Positions 1 to 8,042 are shown, numbered from the stretch's first letter. The stretch: 64,000 nt of DNA from Brachybacterium muris (GCF_016907455.1 NZ_JAFBCB010000001.1:3410001-3474000); one strand, 5' to 3'. Numbers and translations: made by a program. Notes: generated from the letters alone by a model not told the origin.

Positions 1-840
1 CACCGCCAGCGGCACCAGTTCGGCGAGCGCCCGCACGGCCCGGTCGGGGCTGTCGGTGCGGGTGTAGGCCATGGCCTCCACGGCATTGGGGGTGAAGGCG
101 TGGCAGTGCACCAGGGGTGCCAGGTCGCTGCGGTCCCAGCGGCCGGTCTCGTCGAAGCCGATGTCGGCGAACACCTTGGATCCGCCCTGGGCCAGGCCCG
201 CCCACCAGCTGGTCTCCCCGGCCAGGTCCACCACGGCCGCGCGGGCCTTGGGGGCCTTCGCGATCAGTGCCGAGAGGGGTTCGGGCAGGTCGTGGCCGTG
301 GGTGACCATGGCGCGGTCGCCGTGGGCGGCGATGGAGACGGTCAACGGGGAGTGGAAGTCGTCGAAGCGGCGGGAGGCGCTAAGGTCGATGCCTTCCTCG
401 TCGGCCATGGTGTGCCACATCCAGTCGGCGTAGGCGTCGTCCCCGAAGCCGGCCACCAGGCCGGTGCGCAGGCCCAGGCGGGCGGCGGCGGTGGCGAGGT
501 TGGCGATGCCGCCGGGGCTGGAGCCCATGCCCTTGCTCCACAGCTCCTCGCCGGGGTTCGGCAGGCGGTCCAGGCCTGTGAACACGATGTCGAAGAACAC
601 GGTGCCCGACAGCAGCACGTCCAGGGGCGGGTCCTGGGGTGTGCGCTTCTCGGCCAGGGGGTCCCAGTCGCCGCAGGGGGCCGACGGGGTGGGCTCGGTG
701 CGCTCGGGCTCGTCGCCGACGGGGCTCGGCTCACTGCCGACCGGGCCCGGCTCGCTGCGGGCGGGCTCAGCGCCGGTCGGGCCCGGTTCGTCGAGCTCGG
801 GATCGGTGAGGTCGGGACGGTCGGGTTCGAGCTGGGTCAT
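1..840 (-). CDS. PfkB-family carbohydrate kinase (3' end outside window)
   Basis: This is a sugar or nucleoside kinase of the PfkB/ribokinase fold, last gene of the ABC-transport operon on this strand; about 280 residues are visible and the C-terminus lies beyond base 1. After a Pro/Asp/Glu-rich leader of roughly 45 residues the protein shows the PfkB N-terminal pattern: SGTVFFDIVFTGL, then GGIANLATAAARLGL, then LVAGFGDDAYADWMW. The ATP-site end with the GAGD motif is not in the window. Its ATG overlaps the stop of the upstream permease by four bases (ATGA), so the two are translationally coupled. Context suggests that it phosphorylates the imported sugar or the product of the GH4 enzyme. The substrate cannot be read from the sequence. 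Confidence 0.85.
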   Translation of the reverse strand, partial: MTQLEPDRPDLTDPELDEPGPTGAEPARSEPGPVGSEPSPVGDEPERTEPTPSAPCGDWDPLAEKRTPQDPPLDVLLSGTVFFDIVFTGLDRLPNPGEELWSKGMGSSPGGIANLATAAARLGLRTGLVAGFGDDAYADWMWHTMADEEGIDLSASRRFDDFHSPLTVSIAAHGDRAMVTHGHDLPEPLSALIAKAPKARAAVVDLAGETSWWAGLAQGGSKVFADIGFDETGRWDRSDLAPLVHCHAFTPNAVEAMAYTRTDSPDRAVRALAELVPLAV

Positions 841-1643
841 GACTTGTTGGCTCCTTCGAGCATGCCGCGGATGAAGTGCCGCTGGAGGAACAGGAACAGG
901 ATCACCATCGGCAGCGCCACGATCACGGCGCCGGCCGACAGCAGGGCGATCTCGGAGGTGTACTGGCCCTGGAAGTTGGACAGGCCCAGCGGGGCGGTGC
1001 GGCGCTGACCGCTGGGGGTCATCACCAGGGCGATCAGGAACTCGTTCCAGGTCCACATGAACACCAGCACCGTCAGGGTGGTCAGGGCAGGGATCGATGC
1101 CGGCACCAGCACCCGGGTCAGGGCCTTCACGGGGCCGGCGCCGTCCAGGGCGGCGGCCTCCAGCAGGCTCTCGGGCATGGAGCGGAACTGGGCGCGCAGC
1201 CAGAAGGTGCCGAAGGCGACGGACTGGGCGATCTGCGGCAGGGCGATGGCGAGGTAGGTGTCCGTCAGGCCCAGGCTGCGCAGGTCGAAGAACAGGGGGA
1301 TCACGGTGGCCTCGGCCGGGATCATGAGCCCCAGAAGGAACAGGTAGAACAGCACCGTGGAGCCGCGGAAGGTCATGGTGCCGAAGGCGTAGCCGGCCAG
1401 CACCGACAGCACCAGGGCGCAGCTGACCACGATCGCGGCCACGATCAGGGAGTTCAGCAACGATTCGCCGAAACCGCCGATCTCCCAGGCCTCCACGAAG
1501 TTGCCCAGGTGGATGCCGGGGTCGGCGCCGATCTTCGGGGACACGGCGGTGGTGAGGATGGTGAGGATCGGCAGTAGGGCGAACAGGGCGAACAGCGCAA
1601 GGACCACGTAGTTCATGGTCGTCTCGGCCTTGGAGACCCTCAT
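837..1643 (-). CDS. Carbohydrate ABC transporter permease, MalG/UgpE type
   Basis: This inner-membrane permease of 268 residues forms a heterodimer with the MalF-like subunit encoded just upstream. Six hydrophobic segments are visible, starting with YVVLALFALFALLPIL. The EAA loop that contacts the ATPase is present around residues 165-185 (EAAALDGAGPVKALTRVLVP). Length matches the family (about 270-290). It overlaps both neighbours by four bases. No ATP-binding subunit is encoded in this operon, so a shared MsiK-like ATPase elsewhere in the genome probably energises the transporter, as is usual in Actinobacteria (established knowledge). Confidence 0.93.
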   Translation of the reverse strand: MRVSKAETTMNYVVLALFALFALLPILTILTTAVSPKIGADPGIHLGNFVEAWEIGGFGESLLNSLIVAAIVVSCALVLSVLAGYAFGTMTFRGSTVLFYLFLLGLMIPAEATVIPLFFDLRSLGLTDTYLAIALPQIAQSVAFGTFWLRAQFRSMPESLLEAAALDGAGPVKALTRVLVPASIPALTTLTVLVFMWTWNEFLIALVMTPSGQRRTAPLGLSNFQGQYTSEIALLSAGAVIVALPMVILFLFLQRHFIRGMLEGANKS

Positions 1644-2635
1644 GACTCACGCTCCCCGATGCGGGTGACCACCAGGTTGATGGCGAACACCAGGGCGGTC
1701 AGCACGATGGCGACGGCGCTGCCCGAGCCCACCTCGCGCAGCTGGAAGGCACGGTCGTACACCTCGTAGCTGGGCACGGTGGTGGCGTTGCCGGGGCCGC
1801 CGGAGGTGGTCATATACACCAGGTCGAAGGTCTTCAGCGCCGCGATGATGGTCAGCACCAGGGCCACCACGATCTCCCCGCGCACCGAGGGCAGGGTGAT
1901 CGCGAAGAACTCCTGGAAGGGACCGGCGCCGTCCAGGCGGGCCGCCTCGAACTGCTCATCGGGGATGCGGCTCATGCCGGCCAGCAGCAGCAGCATCACC
2001 AGTCCCATCTGCAGCCAGGTGCCGATGAAGCCCACCGCCGGCAGGGCCGCGCCCGGGTCGCCCAGCCAGCCGCGGGCCAGGGAGTCCAGTCCCAGCGACC
2101 GCAGGGCCTGGTTCAACGGGCCGCTGGGGGCGTAGATGTGGCGCCATGCCACGGCCACCACCACCAGGGCGATCACCTGGGGCAGGAAGATCACGGTGCG
2201 GAAGAAGCCCATGCCGCGCACCTGCCCGCGGCGCAGGATCGCCGCCAGCACCAGCCCCACGATCAGCGGCAGCACGGCGTAGAAGAAGATCAGCACCAGG
2301 GCGTTGACGATGGCGGCCCGGAAGTCCGGGTCCGAGGCCAGGTCGATGTAGTTGTCCAGGCCCACGAAGGTGGAGGCCCCGAAGCCGGACCACTCGTACA
2401 GGGAGAACTGGGCGGCCCGGATCAGCGGGTACAGGGAGAACGCCCCGTACACCAGGAACGCCGGCAGGATGAACAGGTACGGGGTCCAGCGCCCGCGCAC
2501 CACGGCCGACGGGGGCCCGCCGGCACGCGTAGTGCGTCGGCCCCTGCCGCCGGGCCCGCCGGCATCACCTGGCCCGTCGGGCCCGGAGGCGTCGGAACCT
2601 TCCCGGGCGGCCCGGGCACCAGCGATGGCGGTCAT
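1640..2635 (-). CDS. Carbohydrate ABC transporter permease, MalF/UgpA type
   Basis: This 331-residue permease is the partner of the following MalG-like subunit. A Gly/Arg/Asp-rich cytoplasmic leader of about 50 residues precedes the first membrane helix (YLFILPAFLVYGAFSLYPLI). The EAA loop reads EAARLDGAGPFQEFFAITLP. I chose the ATG at 2635 because it sits just before the stop of the binding-protein gene at 2637-2639; a longer upstream reading would run into that gene. The coupled arrangement binding protein, MalF, MalG, kinase is a standard CUT1 sugar-uptake operon. Confidence 0.92.
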   Translation of the reverse strand: MTAIAGARAAREGSDASGPDGPGDAGGPGGRGRRTTRAGGPPSAVVRGRWTPYLFILPAFLVYGAFSLYPLIRAAQFSLYEWSGFGASTFVGLDNYIDLASDPDFRAAIVNALVLIFFYAVLPLIVGLVLAAILRRGQVRGMGFFRTVIFLPQVIALVVVAVAWRHIYAPSGPLNQALRSLGLDSLARGWLGDPGAALPAVGFIGTWLQMGLVMLLLLAGMSRIPDEQFEAARLDGAGPFQEFFAITLPSVRGEIVVALVLTIIAALKTFDLVYMTTSGGPGNATTVPSYEVYDRAFQLREVGSGSAVAIVLTALVFAINLVVTRIGERES

Positions 2636-2636
2636 G

Positions 2637-4025
2637 TCAGCCCTCGGAGGTGAAGTCGCCGTAGTCGGTCTGGAGCTGCTCGGCGGCGGCGGCCGGCTCG
2701 GCCTGGCCCCCGATGACCTGCTGCAGGGTGGAGCCGGCGGTGTCGGCGAACGACGGGGTGGCGTAGTCCAGGTACGGCAGCAGCACACCCTCGGTGGAGA
2801 CCGCGTCGAAGGCCTCGTAGATGTCCTTGTTGACGCCGCTGTCCGGGGCCAGCTCCGCGGTGCGGTTCACGGGCATGCCGCCGTTCTCGGCGATCAGCTC
2901 CATCGCCGTGTCGCTGGTGATGTAGTCGATGAACGCGGCGGCCGCATCGGCGTTCGCTGCGTTGGCGGGGATGGCGAAGGGCAGGCCGGTGCCGCCGGTG
3001 GTGGCCACCTTGCCGTCGGCGCCGGGGGGCGGGGCCATGAAGCGGAGGTCCTCCCCCATCACGCCCTCCATGTCCGGGCCCAGCCAGGAGCCGCCGATCA
3101 GCAGCACGCCGGAGCCCTCGGTGAACTCGGGCCAGGCGGTGTCGTAGGCGAGGCCGTTCGGGGAATCGCCCAGCGCCCCGCCGGTGCCCCATTCGGCGAG
3201 CTTGGTGAGGGCCTCGACGTTGGCGTCGCTGGTCCACTCGGCGCCCGCGTTGCCCATGCCAAGGGTGATGATCTCCTCGCTGGGGACGAAGTTGGCCTGC
3301 AGGGGGCCGAACACGTGCAGGGCCGGCCACTGCTCGAGGTTGCCCAGCTTGATGGGCAGCTCGTCGGCGTCCAGGGCCGTCTGCACCAGGGCGAACAGCT
3401 CGTCCCAGGTGGTGGGGGGCTCCACGCCCAGCTGCTCGAGCTTGGAGGCGGAGTAGTAGATGCCGCACACCTCGCCGGTCTGCGGCAGGCCCCACAGGGA
3501 CCCCTCACCGAAGGTGACGCCGTCCGGGGAGTACATCATCTTGCCGAGCACGGACTCGCTGAAGCGGTCGGTCCAGCCGTAGGCCTCGGCGTAGCCGGTG
3601 AGGTCGGTGAGCTGCCCGGCCTCCACGAAGGTGCCCATGTCGCCGCGGGCGTTGTTGACCTGGAGCACGTCGGGCACGTCATTGCCCGACAGGGCCAGGC
3701 CCGTCTGCTGCTGGAGGTCGTCGAAGGACTGCGAGACCCGCTCGATGGTGATGTTGGGGTACTCGTCCTGGAAGCTCTCGATGAGGGCCTCGATGGCGTC
3801 GTTCTGGGCGCCGCGCACCTCCTGGTCCCACATCAGCAGGGTGAGGTCGCCCATCGCCGCGGGATCGGTCTCGATATCGCCGGCCGACGGGCCGGAGCCA
3901 CCCCCGTCGCTGCCGTTGCCGGTGCCGCCGCCCTGGTCGGAGCCGGGGGCGCAGGCGGCCAGCAGGCCGATCCCACTGATGCCGCCGAGGGCGGCGCTGG
4001 TGTTGAGGAAGGTGCGGCGGCGCAT
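2637..4025 (-). CDS. Extracellular sugar-binding lipoprotein of the ABC transporter
   Basis: This 462-residue solute-binding protein delivers substrate to the permeases encoded immediately downstream. The N-terminus MRRRTFLNTSAALGGI carries a twin-arginine motif and is followed by the lipobox LLAAC, so it is predicted to be Tat-exported and lipid-anchored. A Gly/Ser/Asp-rich linker follows and then a family-1 binding fold (LTLLMWDQE, GTGLPFAIPANAANADAAAAF). The start at 4025 is supported by an AGGAGG ribosome site seven to ten bases upstream; an in-frame start further upstream would lie in the regulatory region. It is divergent from the DeoR regulator, which likely controls it. Confidence 0.92.
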   Translation of the reverse strand: MRRRTFLNTSAALGGISGIGLLAACAPGSDQGGGTGNGSDGGGSGPSAGDIETDPAAMGDLTLLMWDQEVRGAQNDAIEALIESFQDEYPNITIERVSQSFDDLQQQTGLALSGNDVPDVLQVNNARGDMGTFVEAGQLTDLTGYAEAYGWTDRFSESVLGKMMYSPDGVTFGEGSLWGLPQTGEVCGIYYSASKLEQLGVEPPTTWDELFALVQTALDADELPIKLGNLEQWPALHVFGPLQANFVPSEEIITLGMGNAGAEWTSDANVEALTKLAEWGTGGALGDSPNGLAYDTAWPEFTEGSGVLLIGGSWLGPDMEGVMGEDLRFMAPPPGADGKVATTGGTGLPFAIPANAANADAAAAFIDYITSDTAMELIAENGGMPVNRTAELAPDSGVNKDIYEAFDAVSTEGVLLPYLDYATPSFADTAGSTLQQVIGGQAEPAAAAEQLQTDYGDFTSEG

Positions 4026-4150
4026 GGTGTCCTCCTGGACGGTGAGACAGCGGCTGGACTCTGGGACAGCGGCGGTGCTGCCTGGGTCGGTCGTACAGAC
4101 GTTCAGCTGTGTCGTCGGGGTTGTGACGTGGACGACCATCGTCGCACAAT

Positions 4151-4210
4151 CTGCACAGACCTGCACCCTTGTGCGCGACTTTGCGCGATGCTGCGCGGAA
4201 TTGCGCGCGC
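4151..4210. promoter_or_regulatory. Six direct repeats phased at exactly 10 bp; candidate DeoR operator
   Basis: Six hexamers of pattern NTGCRC start at 4151, 4161, 4171, 4181, 4191 and 4201 (CTGCAC, CTGCAC, GTGCGC, TTGCGC, CTGCGC, TTGCGC). The last four extend to TGCGCG. They lie between the divergent binding-protein gene and the DeoR gene, from about 77 to 22 bases before the proposed DeoR transcription start. Helical phasing on one DNA face is what a DeoR-family oligomer would need. DeoR-type regulators often bind tandem direct repeats (established knowledge); binding here is inference. Confidence 0.6.
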
Positions 4211-4215
4211 GGTGC

Positions 4216-4221
4216 TAGCCT
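4216..4221 (+). promoter_or_regulatory. -10 element for a leaderless deoR-family transcript
   Basis: TAGCCT ends seven bases before the A of the regulator's ATG at 4228, so transcription should start on the start codon. No Shine-Dalgarno sequence is seen in front of this ATG. No convincing -35 hexamer is visible; the phased repeats occupy that place. Confidence 0.55.
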
Positions 4222-4227
4222 GCGGTC

Positions 4228-4998
4228 ATGCTGGTCGAGGAGCGTCACGCAGGCATCCTGACCGCCGTGCGCCGTCAGGGATCCGCCACGGTGGGCCAGC
4301 TCAGCGCCCAACTGGAGGTCTCCGAGGCCACCATCCGCCGTGACCTGGTCCAGCTCGCCGAGGACGGCCTGCTGCGGCGCGTGCGCGGCGGCGCCTGCAC
4401 CCTGCGCGGCAGCGTGCGCCCCGAACCCGATGCCCGCCCCTTCGAGCACGTGGCCGCCAGCGCCCCGGAGTCCAAGCGCCTGATCGCCGAGCGCGCCGTG
4501 GGGCTGATCGGCGAGGGCGAGGTGATCGCCCTGGACATCGGCACCACCGTGGCCGCCATGTGCCCGCTGCTGCGCAGCCGCTCCCTCACCGTGGTCACCG
4601 CCTCCCTCGCGGTAGTGCGGGCCCTGGCCGACGCCCCCGGAATCGACATCCTGGTCCTCGGCGGGCTGCTGCGCCCCAACTACCAGTCGATGGTGGGCAC
4701 CCTGACCGAATCGGCCCTGCGGCAGGTGCGCGTGGATGCCGCGTTCCTGGGCACCTCCGGCGTGCGGGCCGACGGCACCGTGCTGGACTCCACCCCCAGC
4801 GAGGTGCCCGTCAAGCGCGGGCTGCTGGAGGTGAGCGCCCGCGCCTATCTGCTGGCCGACCACGAGAAGTTCCCCGGCTCCGGCTTCCTGGAGGTGGCGC
4901 CGCTGTCCCGGTTCACCGGGCTGGTCACCGACCGGGCCGTCAGCACCGATCAACTCTCACTGCCTGACGACGAGGATCTGGAGGTCCTGCTGCCATGA
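4228..4998 (+). CDS. DeoR/GlpR-family transcriptional regulator
   Basis: This is a cytoplasmic repressor of 256 residues, likely sensing a phosphorylated sugar and controlling the divergent ABC operon and the GH4 gene behind it. The N-terminal winged helix (residues 1-55) contains ERHAGILTAVRRQGSATVGQ and the recognition segment VSEATIRRDLVQL. The C-terminal DeoRC sugar-binding domain starts near residue 75 and shows LDIGTT and AFLGTSGV, the usual phosphosugar-isomerase-like motifs. Length is normal for the family. The gene has no ribosome site and begins at a proposed leaderless start. Its stop overlaps the GH4 start (ATGA), so both are co-expressed. Confidence 0.92.
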   Translation: MLVEERHAGILTAVRRQGSATVGQLSAQLEVSEATIRRDLVQLAEDGLLRRVRGGACTLRGSVRPEPDARPFEHVAASAPESKRLIAERAVGLIGEGEVIALDIGTTVAAMCPLLRSRSLTVVTASLAVVRALADAPGIDILVLGGLLRPNYQSMVGTLTESALRQVRVDAAFLGTSGVRADGTVLDSTPSEVPVKRGLLEVSARAYLLADHEKFPGSGFLEVAPLSRFTGLVTDRAVSTDQLSLPDDEDLEVLLP

Positions 4999-6494
4999 AG
5001 CTCACCATCCTGGGCGGGGGCGGATTCCGCGTGCCCCTGGTGTACGAAGCGGTCGCCACCGGCGCCACCGGTCTCACCGTGGACGAGGTGGCCCTGTACG
5101 ACATCGACGCAGAGCGCCTGGCCACCATTACCGCCGTGATCGAGGGGCTGGGTGAGGAGTTGCAGGCCAGTGGTCGCGTGGGCGGGCGCGCGGCCGGCGG
5201 CGAGGGTGACGGCGATGGCGGGTTTGGCGGCGCCGGCGAGCTGCCGAAGCTCACGGTCACCACCGACCTGCGCGAAGCCGTGGCCGGCGCCGACTTCGTG
5301 TTCAGCGCCGTACGGGTGGGCGGCGCCGAGGCCCGCACCATCGACGAGCGGGTGGCGCTGAACCTGGGCCTGCTGGGCCAGGAGACCATCGGCCCCGGGG
5401 GCCTCGCCTACGCGCTGCGCACCATCCCTGTGGCGCTCGAGATCGCCCGCGCCGTGGCCGAGGGGGCCCCGGGGGCGTGGGTCATCAACTTCACCAACCC
5501 CGCCGGGATCGTCACCCAGGCGATGCGCACCGTGCTGGGCGACCGCGTGGTGGGGATCTGCGACACCCCCATCGGGCTGGTGCGCCGCGTGGGCCGCCTG
5601 CTGGACGTGGACCTGGTGGCCGGTAACAAGGGGGCCGACGGGCAGGCCGCGCAGGTCGACTACGTGGGGCTGAACCACCTGGGCTGGTTGCGCTCCGTGG
5701 TGGTGGACGGCGAGGACCGCCTGCCGGGGCTGCTGGCCGACGACGCCGCGCTCGAGGAGATCGAGGAGGCGCGGCTGATCGGCAAGGACTGGGTGCGGGC
5801 CGACGGCGCCCTGCCCAACGAGTACCTGTACTACTACCTGCACACCTCCGCCGCGATCGACCGGATCACCGCGGCGGCCACCACCCGCGGGGAGTTCCTG
5901 GCCAAGCAGCAGGGGGACTTCTACGCCGCGGGGGTCGAGGCGGCCGGGGCGGAGCGGGACAGCGAGGCGTGCTGTTCCTCGCCGTTGGACCTGTGGCGCG
6001 AGACCCTGCACCAGCGCGAGGCGACGTACATGGCCGAGTCCCGTGACGAGGAGCGTCGCGAGGAGGACGTGGCCGGCGGCGGCTACCAGGAGGTGGCGCT
6101 GCGCCTGATGACCGCGATCGCCACCGGGCGGCCCGAGCGGATGATCCTGGACGTGGGCAACATCGGTGCCGGCCGCGAGGACGCTCCCGCCTCCGAGCGG
6201 ATCGTGCCGGAGCTGCCGGCCGAGACGGTGCTGGAGGTGCTGTGCGTGGTGGACGGCGACGGGGTGCACCCGCTGCCGGTGGCACCCGTGGAGCTGGGCC
6301 GACTGGGCATGATGGCCGCACTGCGCTCCTCGGAGCGGCTGATCATGGAGGCCGCCGTGACCGGGTCCCGCGATGCCGCCTGGCGCGGCTTCGCGACGCA
6401 CCCGCTGGTGAGTTCGCCGGAGCTGGGGCGTCTGCTGCTGGAGGGATACGAGGCGGGGCACCCGCAGATCGCGGAGCTGTTCGCGCGAGGTTGA
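4995..6494 (+). CDS. Glycoside hydrolase family 4 (6-phospho-beta-glucosidase-like)
   Basis: This cytoplasmic NAD- and metal-dependent glycosidase has 499 residues. The Rossmann start MKLTILGGGGFRVPLVYEAV, the segment NFTNPAGIVTQAM, the metal-site cysteine in CDTPIG and the metal-site histidine in GLNHLGWL mark family GH4. It is longer than the usual 420-450 residues because of a Gly-rich insertion near residues 55-80 and a longer region around residues 300-370. GH4 6-phospho-glucosidases normally act on PTS products, but the neighbouring importer is an ABC system with a PfkB kinase, so the substrate form is uncertain. It is translationally coupled to the DeoR regulator. Confidence 0.88.
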   Translation: MKLTILGGGGFRVPLVYEAVATGATGLTVDEVALYDIDAERLATITAVIEGLGEELQASGRVGGRAAGGEGDGDGGFGGAGELPKLTVTTDLREAVAGADFVFSAVRVGGAEARTIDERVALNLGLLGQETIGPGGLAYALRTIPVALEIARAVAEGAPGAWVINFTNPAGIVTQAMRTVLGDRVVGICDTPIGLVRRVGRLLDVDLVAGNKGADGQAAQVDYVGLNHLGWLRSVVVDGEDRLPGLLADDAALEEIEEARLIGKDWVRADGALPNEYLYYYLHTSAAIDRITAAATTRGEFLAKQQGDFYAAGVEAAGAERDSEACCSSPLDLWRETLHQREATYMAESRDEERREEDVAGGGYQEVALRLMTAIATGRPERMILDVGNIGAGREDAPASERIVPELPAETVLEVLCVVDGDGVHPLPVAPVELGRLGMMAALRSSERLIMEAAVTGSRDAAWRGFATHPLVSSPELGRLLLEGYEAGHPQIAELFARG

Positions 6495-6517
6495 GCGGGG
6501 CTGAGATGGACTGAGTT

Positions 6518-6543
6518 GGGCTGGGGCTGGGGCTGGGGCTGGG
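6518..6543 (+). repeat. GGGGCT tandem tract, potential G-quadruplex
   Basis: Five runs of three or four G (6518-6520, 6523-6526, 6529-6532, 6535-6538, 6541-6543) are separated each time by CT. Four or more G-runs with two-base loops fit the standard G-quadruplex pattern. The tract begins 24 bases after the GH4 stop and runs directly into the 22/23-bp repeat array. Confidence 0.5.
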
Positions 6544-6545
6544 TC

Positions 6546-6691
6546 GCGAAACACCGGTTCGGGGGTTGCGAACGTCCGGGCAGAGGTACCGCGAACGTCC
6601 GGTCTGGACGCCGCGAATGTCCGGCGCGAGGCTCGCGAACGTCCGGCCAGGGTGTCGCGAACGTCCGGCAAGACCTGTCGCGAAACGCCGG
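6546..6691 (+). repeat. Seven-unit 22/23-bp tandem array, core GCGAANNNCCGG
   Basis: Seven 12-base cores start at 6546, 6568, 6591, 6613, 6635, 6657 and 6680, so the spacing is 22 or 23 bases (about two helix turns). Units 2, 3, 5 and 6 are GCGAACGTCCGG and unit 4 is GCGAATGTCCGG. The first and last units differ in the same way, GCGAAACACCGG and GCGAAACGCCGG. The sequence between cores is not conserved. The last unit lies at about -31 to -20 of the proposed start of the DUF4143 gene. It resembles an iterated protein-binding site. Confidence 0.75.
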
Positions 6692-6698
6692 TCACGAC

Positions 6699-6704
6699 TA
6701 GTCT
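6699..6704 (+). promoter_or_regulatory. -10 element for a leaderless DUF4143 ATPase transcript
   Basis: TAGTCT ends exactly seven bases before the ATG at 6711, predicting a leaderless message. No ribosome site is present. The seventh repeat unit of the array covers the region just upstream of this hexamer, so occupancy of the array would be expected to affect this promoter. Confidence 0.55.
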
Positions 6705-6710
6705 GGATTC

Positions 6711-7964
6711 ATGACATCGCTGATCACGCGGAATCTTCTTCCTCAGGCGGAGGATCTCCTCGCGCACTTCCCTGCTGTCGTGATCCAGGGGGCCCGCCAG
6801 GTCGGGAAGAGCACGTTGGCGTCGATGGTCGCCGGGTCCCGCCCGCATGTGGTGGTGAGCTTCGACGATGACGATGTGCGGGAATCGGCCCGGTTGGATC
6901 CGCGCGCCTTCGTGCGGCAGGCCGGCGAGGGGCTCCTGGTGATCGACGAGGTGCAGCGCGAACCGTCGGTGCTGCTGGCGATCAAGTCGGCGATCGATGC
7001 GGACCGCCGTCCCGGCCGGTTCCTGATCACCGGATCCTCCGACCTGCTGCGCCTGTCGCGGTCGCCTGACTCCTTGGCCGGTCGCGCTGTCACTCTTGAT
7101 CTGTCCGGTCTCAGCCAGGGGGAGCTCACCGGTCGGAAGGAGGACTTCGCCCACTGGGTCCGCACGGCGAACGGGGCCCTCACCGGGGCTGGGCACGGAT
7201 GGTCGCGGGAGCAGTACCTCCAGGCGATCCTTCACGGCGGTTACCCGGAGATCCAGCGCCTCCCGGCCAGGCTCCACGGCACCTGGTTCGACAGCTATCT
7301 GGACCGGGTGATCACCCGTGACGTCGCGGACGTCTCCCGGGGCCTGTCGAGCGATCGGCTGGCTGCTGTGCTGCGCATGGTGGCTGCGAACCAGGGCGGG
7401 GAGCTGGTGCAGGCGCGTCTGTCCGACGAGTTGTCGATCCCACGGTCATCGGTCTCGGGATACCTGAACGCCCTGTCGACGATGTACCTCACGCACGACC
7501 TGCCGTCCTGGCGGGCGAACCTCACCAAGAGGGAAGTAGGCAGGCACAAGGTGGCGGTGGCCGACTCCGGTCTGGCCACGCGACTGTCGAAGCTGCGAGC
7601 CGCGCAGCTGTCGCAGCTCACGTCCGCTCCACTGCTGGGTGCGCAGCTCGAGGCTTTCGTGGTCGCCCAGCTGATGGCGCAGAGAGGCTGGTCGGCCGAG
7701 GAGTTCGAGCTGTTCCACTTCCGTGATCGCGACGGCCTGGAGGTGGACGTGGTGATCGAGTTCGCCGATGGCCGCGTGTTCCTGATCAAGGTGAAGGCTT
7801 CCTCGACGTTCCGCGCCGAGCACTCCCGCGGGATCCGGGCATTGGCGCAGAGGCTGGGCGATCGCTTCCTCGGCGGTGCCGTCCTCGGGCTCACCGAGGA
7901 GCCACGCCAGCTCACGGATCGGGTGTGGGGCCTGCCGATCTCCGCGCTGTGGGAGCACCCCTAG
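6711..7964 (+). CDS. AAA ATPase with DUF4143 domain
   Basis: This is a 417-residue P-loop ATPase of the AAA_14/DUF4143 class, a family common in bacteria and archaea with poorly known function. Walker A is GARQVGKST (residues 27-35), Walker B LLVIDE (75-80), followed by the sensor segment FLITGSSDLL. The DUF4143 part contains a winged helix (SIPRSSVSGYLNALSTMYL) and a C-terminal PD-(D/E)XK-like segment, LEVDVVIEF and then FLIKVKASS. Family members usually end this motif in IEVKA; here the Glu is replaced by Lys, so nuclease chemistry may be lost. It stands alone behind the repeat array and may be self-regulated through it. Confidence 0.88.
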   Translation: MTSLITRNLLPQAEDLLAHFPAVVIQGARQVGKSTLASMVAGSRPHVVVSFDDDDVRESARLDPRAFVRQAGEGLLVIDEVQREPSVLLAIKSAIDADRRPGRFLITGSSDLLRLSRSPDSLAGRAVTLDLSGLSQGELTGRKEDFAHWVRTANGALTGAGHGWSREQYLQAILHGGYPEIQRLPARLHGTWFDSYLDRVITRDVADVSRGLSSDRLAAVLRMVAANQGGELVQARLSDELSIPRSSVSGYLNALSTMYLTHDLPSWRANLTKREVGRHKVAVADSGLATRLSKLRAAQLSQLTSAPLLGAQLEAFVVAQLMAQRGWSAEEFELFHFRDRDGLEVDVVIEFADGRVFLIKVKASSTFRAEHSRGIRALAQRLGDRFLGGAVLGLTEEPRQLTDRVWGLPISALWEHP

Positions 7965-8042
7965 GCATCGGACCGCCCGGGGGCCCACGTATGCCGGCTG
8001 ACGGTGCATGACCCTCACGCCCCGCTCCACTGCCAGGAGAAC

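Noticed and set aside
2352..4343. 663-codon open frame antisense to the sugar-binding protein
   Set aside because: It overlaps a gene with clear motifs and ends in the DeoR gene; no protein features.
6546..6691. CRISPR array
   Set aside because: The conserved part is 12 bases with about 10-base gaps; CRISPR repeats and spacers are far longer, and no cas genes are present.
4950..7277. 775-codon open frame on the minus strand across GH4 and the ATPase
   Set aside because: It spans two real genes and the repeat array in antisense; composition is that of a shadow frame.
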